In this document: one piece after another, positions 62,165 to 64,000 of the stretch
Position numbering within the stretch: the stretch's first letter is position 1
How the letters are laid out: each line of letters opens with the position of its first letter
NCBI RefSeq assembly: GCF_000219535.2
Contig: NZ_CP007806.1
Location: 357,501-421,500 of the forward strand
Direction of reading: 5' to 3'
Length of the DNA: 64,000 nucleotides
Origin: Brevibacillus laterosporus LMG 15441
Lineage (GTDB): Bacteria > Bacillota > Bacilli > Brevibacillales > Brevibacillaceae
The notes under the pieces: generated by a model
The model's database searches: none
Told to the model about the DNA's origin: nothing
What the model saw: only the letters and a program-made list of their open reading frames with translations
Position numbers and translations under genes: made by a program

Positions 62165-64000
62165 TCCATTGACAGCTCTTCCCATTCTGTATACAAATGA
62201 TCAATAGCTGTTCGAGCCTGGCTAATCAGATCATTACGTTTCTGGGCTTCAACATGATCAGAATAAACATCAGGATGGCATAATTCTTCTTCCCAGGTAG
62301 CGATTTTTTCCTCGTTATCCTGAATGCTTTTTTCAATTTCTTCTAAACGTCGTTGGCGTTGCCGCTCTTTACGCTTCGCTTCTTTATCAAGCTCATAGGT
62401 GCTTTTTTCTGGAGTGCTTGGTCTGGCTGCTGAGGCTTTTGGATTTGTCTGTTCCACCTTTTCCTGAGCTTGTTCTACAAGCTCTTGTTTTTTATCCAGA
62501 TAGTAGTCGTAATTTCCAAGGTAGCTTGTTACTCCAGTTGGAGACATCTCTAGAACGCGAGTAGCCATTTTGTTTAGAAAATATCTGTCATGGGATACAA
62601 ATAAAATCGTGCCGGGATAGTCATATAGGGCATTCTCTAATACCTCTTTACTGATGATATCCAAATGGTTGGTCGGCTCGTCAAAAATCAAGAAATTGGC
62701 TTCCTTTAGCATTAATTTAGCCAAAGAGACACGTGCGCGCTCGCCGCCGGACAAGTCGCCAATTCTCTTTAACACGTCATCGCCACTAAACAAGAAGTTT
62801 CCAAGAATGGTGCGGACCTCTTTCTCCTGCATCTGAGGATAATCATCCCATAGCTCTGCCAAAATGGTTTTGCTCATATTTAACTCGCGTTGTTCCTGAT
62901 CATAGTAGCCAATGGTTACATTACTTCCTAGCTCTGTATGTCCTTGTTTAGCTGTAAGCTGACCCACAATCGTTTTAAGTAAAGTAGATTTTCCAATCCC
63001 GTTTGGTCCTACTAGTGCAACGCGCTCTTCGCGTTCTAAATCAAAGGTCAACTGAGAGGAAAGCGTGACCTCCTCGTAGCCAATGGCAAGATTTCGAACC
63101 TTAAGCACGTTATTTCCGCTCATTTTGGCAATTTCAAAGGAGAAATGGGCAGATTTGTTACCCGCAATCGGTTTATCCATTCGATCCATTTTTTCAAGTG
63201 TTTTTCGTCTGCTTTGCGCTCGTTTGGTAGTAGATGCTCTAGCGATATTGCGCTGAATAAAATCCTCTAATTTAGCGACTTCTTCCTCTTGCTTTTCAAA
63301 ACGGCGCAGCTCCTGCTCTAAACGCATAGCCTTTTGATCCAAATAGCGGCTGTAGTTGCCTACATAGCGTTGCGCCTGATGACGTTCGATTTCATAGACG
63401 ATATTTACTAGCTTATCTAAAAAGTAACGGTCATGGGAAACGACTAGGATAGCACCCTTGTAATTTTGCAAATAGACCTCTAGCCAGGATAGAGTTTCGA
63501 TATCCAAATAGTTCGTAGGCTCATCTAACAGCAATAAATCAGGTGACTGAAGAAGTAACTTCGCTAATGCCAGACGTGTTTTTTGACCACCACTTAACGT
63601 ATAAATAGGTGTTTCATAATCCATGTCTGAAAAACGAAGACCGTGAAGTACACCGCGAATACTAGCTTCATAGCTATAACCGCCTTTTTCTTTAAAGGCT
63701 TCCACGCGATGTGAATAGGTCTCCATAATCTGCTGATATTTTTTTTCGTCCTCAAAGACTGCAGGATCGCCCATCATAGCTTCCATCTTGCGTAGCTCTT
63801 TTTCCTCTGATTGAAGATGCTCAAAAACAAGAAGCATCTCTGCCCAGATGGAGTTATTGGATTCCAGACCGCTGTTTTGGGCTAGGTACCCGATTGTTAC
63901 ATCCTTTGGTTTACGAAGCACTCCGCTATCATAGCTAAGTTCGCCAGCTATAATTTTCATCAGCGTAGATTTCCCGGCTCCATTTACTCCAACCAAACCG
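62161..64000 (-). CDS. ydiF: ABC-F family ATPase (YdiF type), 5' end outside the window
   Basis: At least 612 residues; the frame is open past the window edge, so the true start is missing. Two ATPase domains: GVNGAGKST and LSGGQKTRL with LLLLDEPTNYLD, then GPNGIGKST and LSGGERARV with FLIFDEPTNHLD, joined by the arm and linker typical of ABC-F. The C-terminus is a charged coiled coil (KEAKRKERQRQRRLEEIEKS). ABC-F proteins act on the ribosomal E site as translation factors or antibiotic protectors; YdiF is the gene after tsaD in B. subtilis, which supports this assignment. It has no membrane segment. Confidence 0.93.
   Translation of the reverse strand, partial: GLVGVNGAGKSTLMKIIAGELSYDSGVLRKPKDVTIGYLAQNSGLESNNSIWAEMLLVFEHLQSEEKELRKMEAMMGDPAVFEDEKKYQQIMETYSHRVEAFKEKGGYSYEASIRGVLHGLRFSDMDYETPIYTLSGGQKTRLALAKLLLQSPDLLLLDEPTNYLDIETLSWLEVYLQNYKGAILVVSHDRYFLDKLVNIVYEIERHQAQRYVGNYSRYLDQKAMRLEQELRRFEKQEEEVAKLEDFIQRNIARASTTKRAQSRRKTLEKMDRMDKPIAGNKSAHFSFEIAKMSGNNVLKVRNLAIGYEEVTLSSQLTFDLEREERVALVGPNGIGKSTLLKTIVGQLTAKQGHTELGSNVTIGYYDQEQRELNMSKTILAELWDDYPQMQEKEVRTILGNFLFSGDDVLKRIGDLSGGERARVSLAKLMLKEANFLIFDEPTNHLDIISKEVLENALYDYPGTILFVSHDRYFLNKMATRVLEMSPTGVTSYLGNYDYYLDKKQELVEQAQEKVEQTNPKASAARPSTPEKSTYELDKEAKRKERQRQRRLEEIEKSIQDNEEKIATWEEELCHPDVYSDHVEAQKRNDLISQARTAIDHLYTEWEELSMD

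Overview
The window is chromosomal DNA of a low-GC, endospore-forming Firmicute, most likely a Brevibacillus (B. laterosporus-like). This rests on the spore genes (collagen-like exosporium protein, gamma-type SASP, cmpA, ytaF, a GerM lipoprotein), bacilliredoxin, RNase J, the Bacillus-type gene order ydcC-alr-ndoAI-ndoA-tex-cmpA-sprT-tsaE-tsaB-rimI-tsaD-ydiF, and very frequent TTG/GTG starts behind strong AGGAGG sites. The species call is inference. I saw no phage, insertion sequence or CRISPR array.

Layout. 1-1540: 3' end of a 23S rRNA followed directly by eleven tRNAs, with no 5S rRNA between them. 2.0-6.0 kb: collagen-like spore-surface protein, signal peptidase I, a NarL-type two-component pair. 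6.3-10.9 kb: small proteins, a cupin, nitronate monooxygenase with a LysR regulator, citrate synthase. 11.3-18.0 kb: a second two-component pair, a degenerate HD-GYP membrane protein, then three secreted proteins that share a motif at the predicted mature N-terminus, followed by their own signal peptidase. 18.3-26.2 kb: cydAB behind a Rex/Fnr-type palindrome, rhodanese, a lipoprotein, SCO1, and pstSCAB behind PHO-box repeats. 26.5-36.8 kb: RNase J, bacilliredoxin, ytaF, Ca2+ ATPase, LCP transferase, metNIQ. 36.9-39.5 kb (minus strand): a two-gene operon of a ThiF/E1-like enzyme and a PqqD-M50 membrane protease, resembling RiPP maturation genes but lacking an obvious precursor. 39.9-50.4 kb: two oligopeptide-binding lipoproteins, two sporulation-type small proteins, cell-wall amidase, GerM lipoprotein, a second pstB, an ArsR regulator, SASP, ydcC. 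50.6-64 kb: alr, the NdoAI/NdoA toxin-antitoxin pair, tex, cmpA, sprT, the t6A tRNA-modification operon, a cluster of DnaA boxes, a large membrane phosphatase-like protein, and a partial ABC-F gene.

The strongest candidates for something undescribed are (1) the 15.05-18.0 kb operon, in which three otherwise different secreted proteins would start, after signal-peptide removal, with the pattern x-[IV]-D-V-x3-L-x2-W-Y, and which ends in a signal peptidase gene; (2) the ThiF/PqqD-M50 operon with two tiny divergent ORFs beside it; and (3) three perfect and one near-perfect DnaA box within 140 bp downstream of tsaD. The gene cmpA (41 codons, minus strand, about 55.6 kb) was found by reading the gap after tex.
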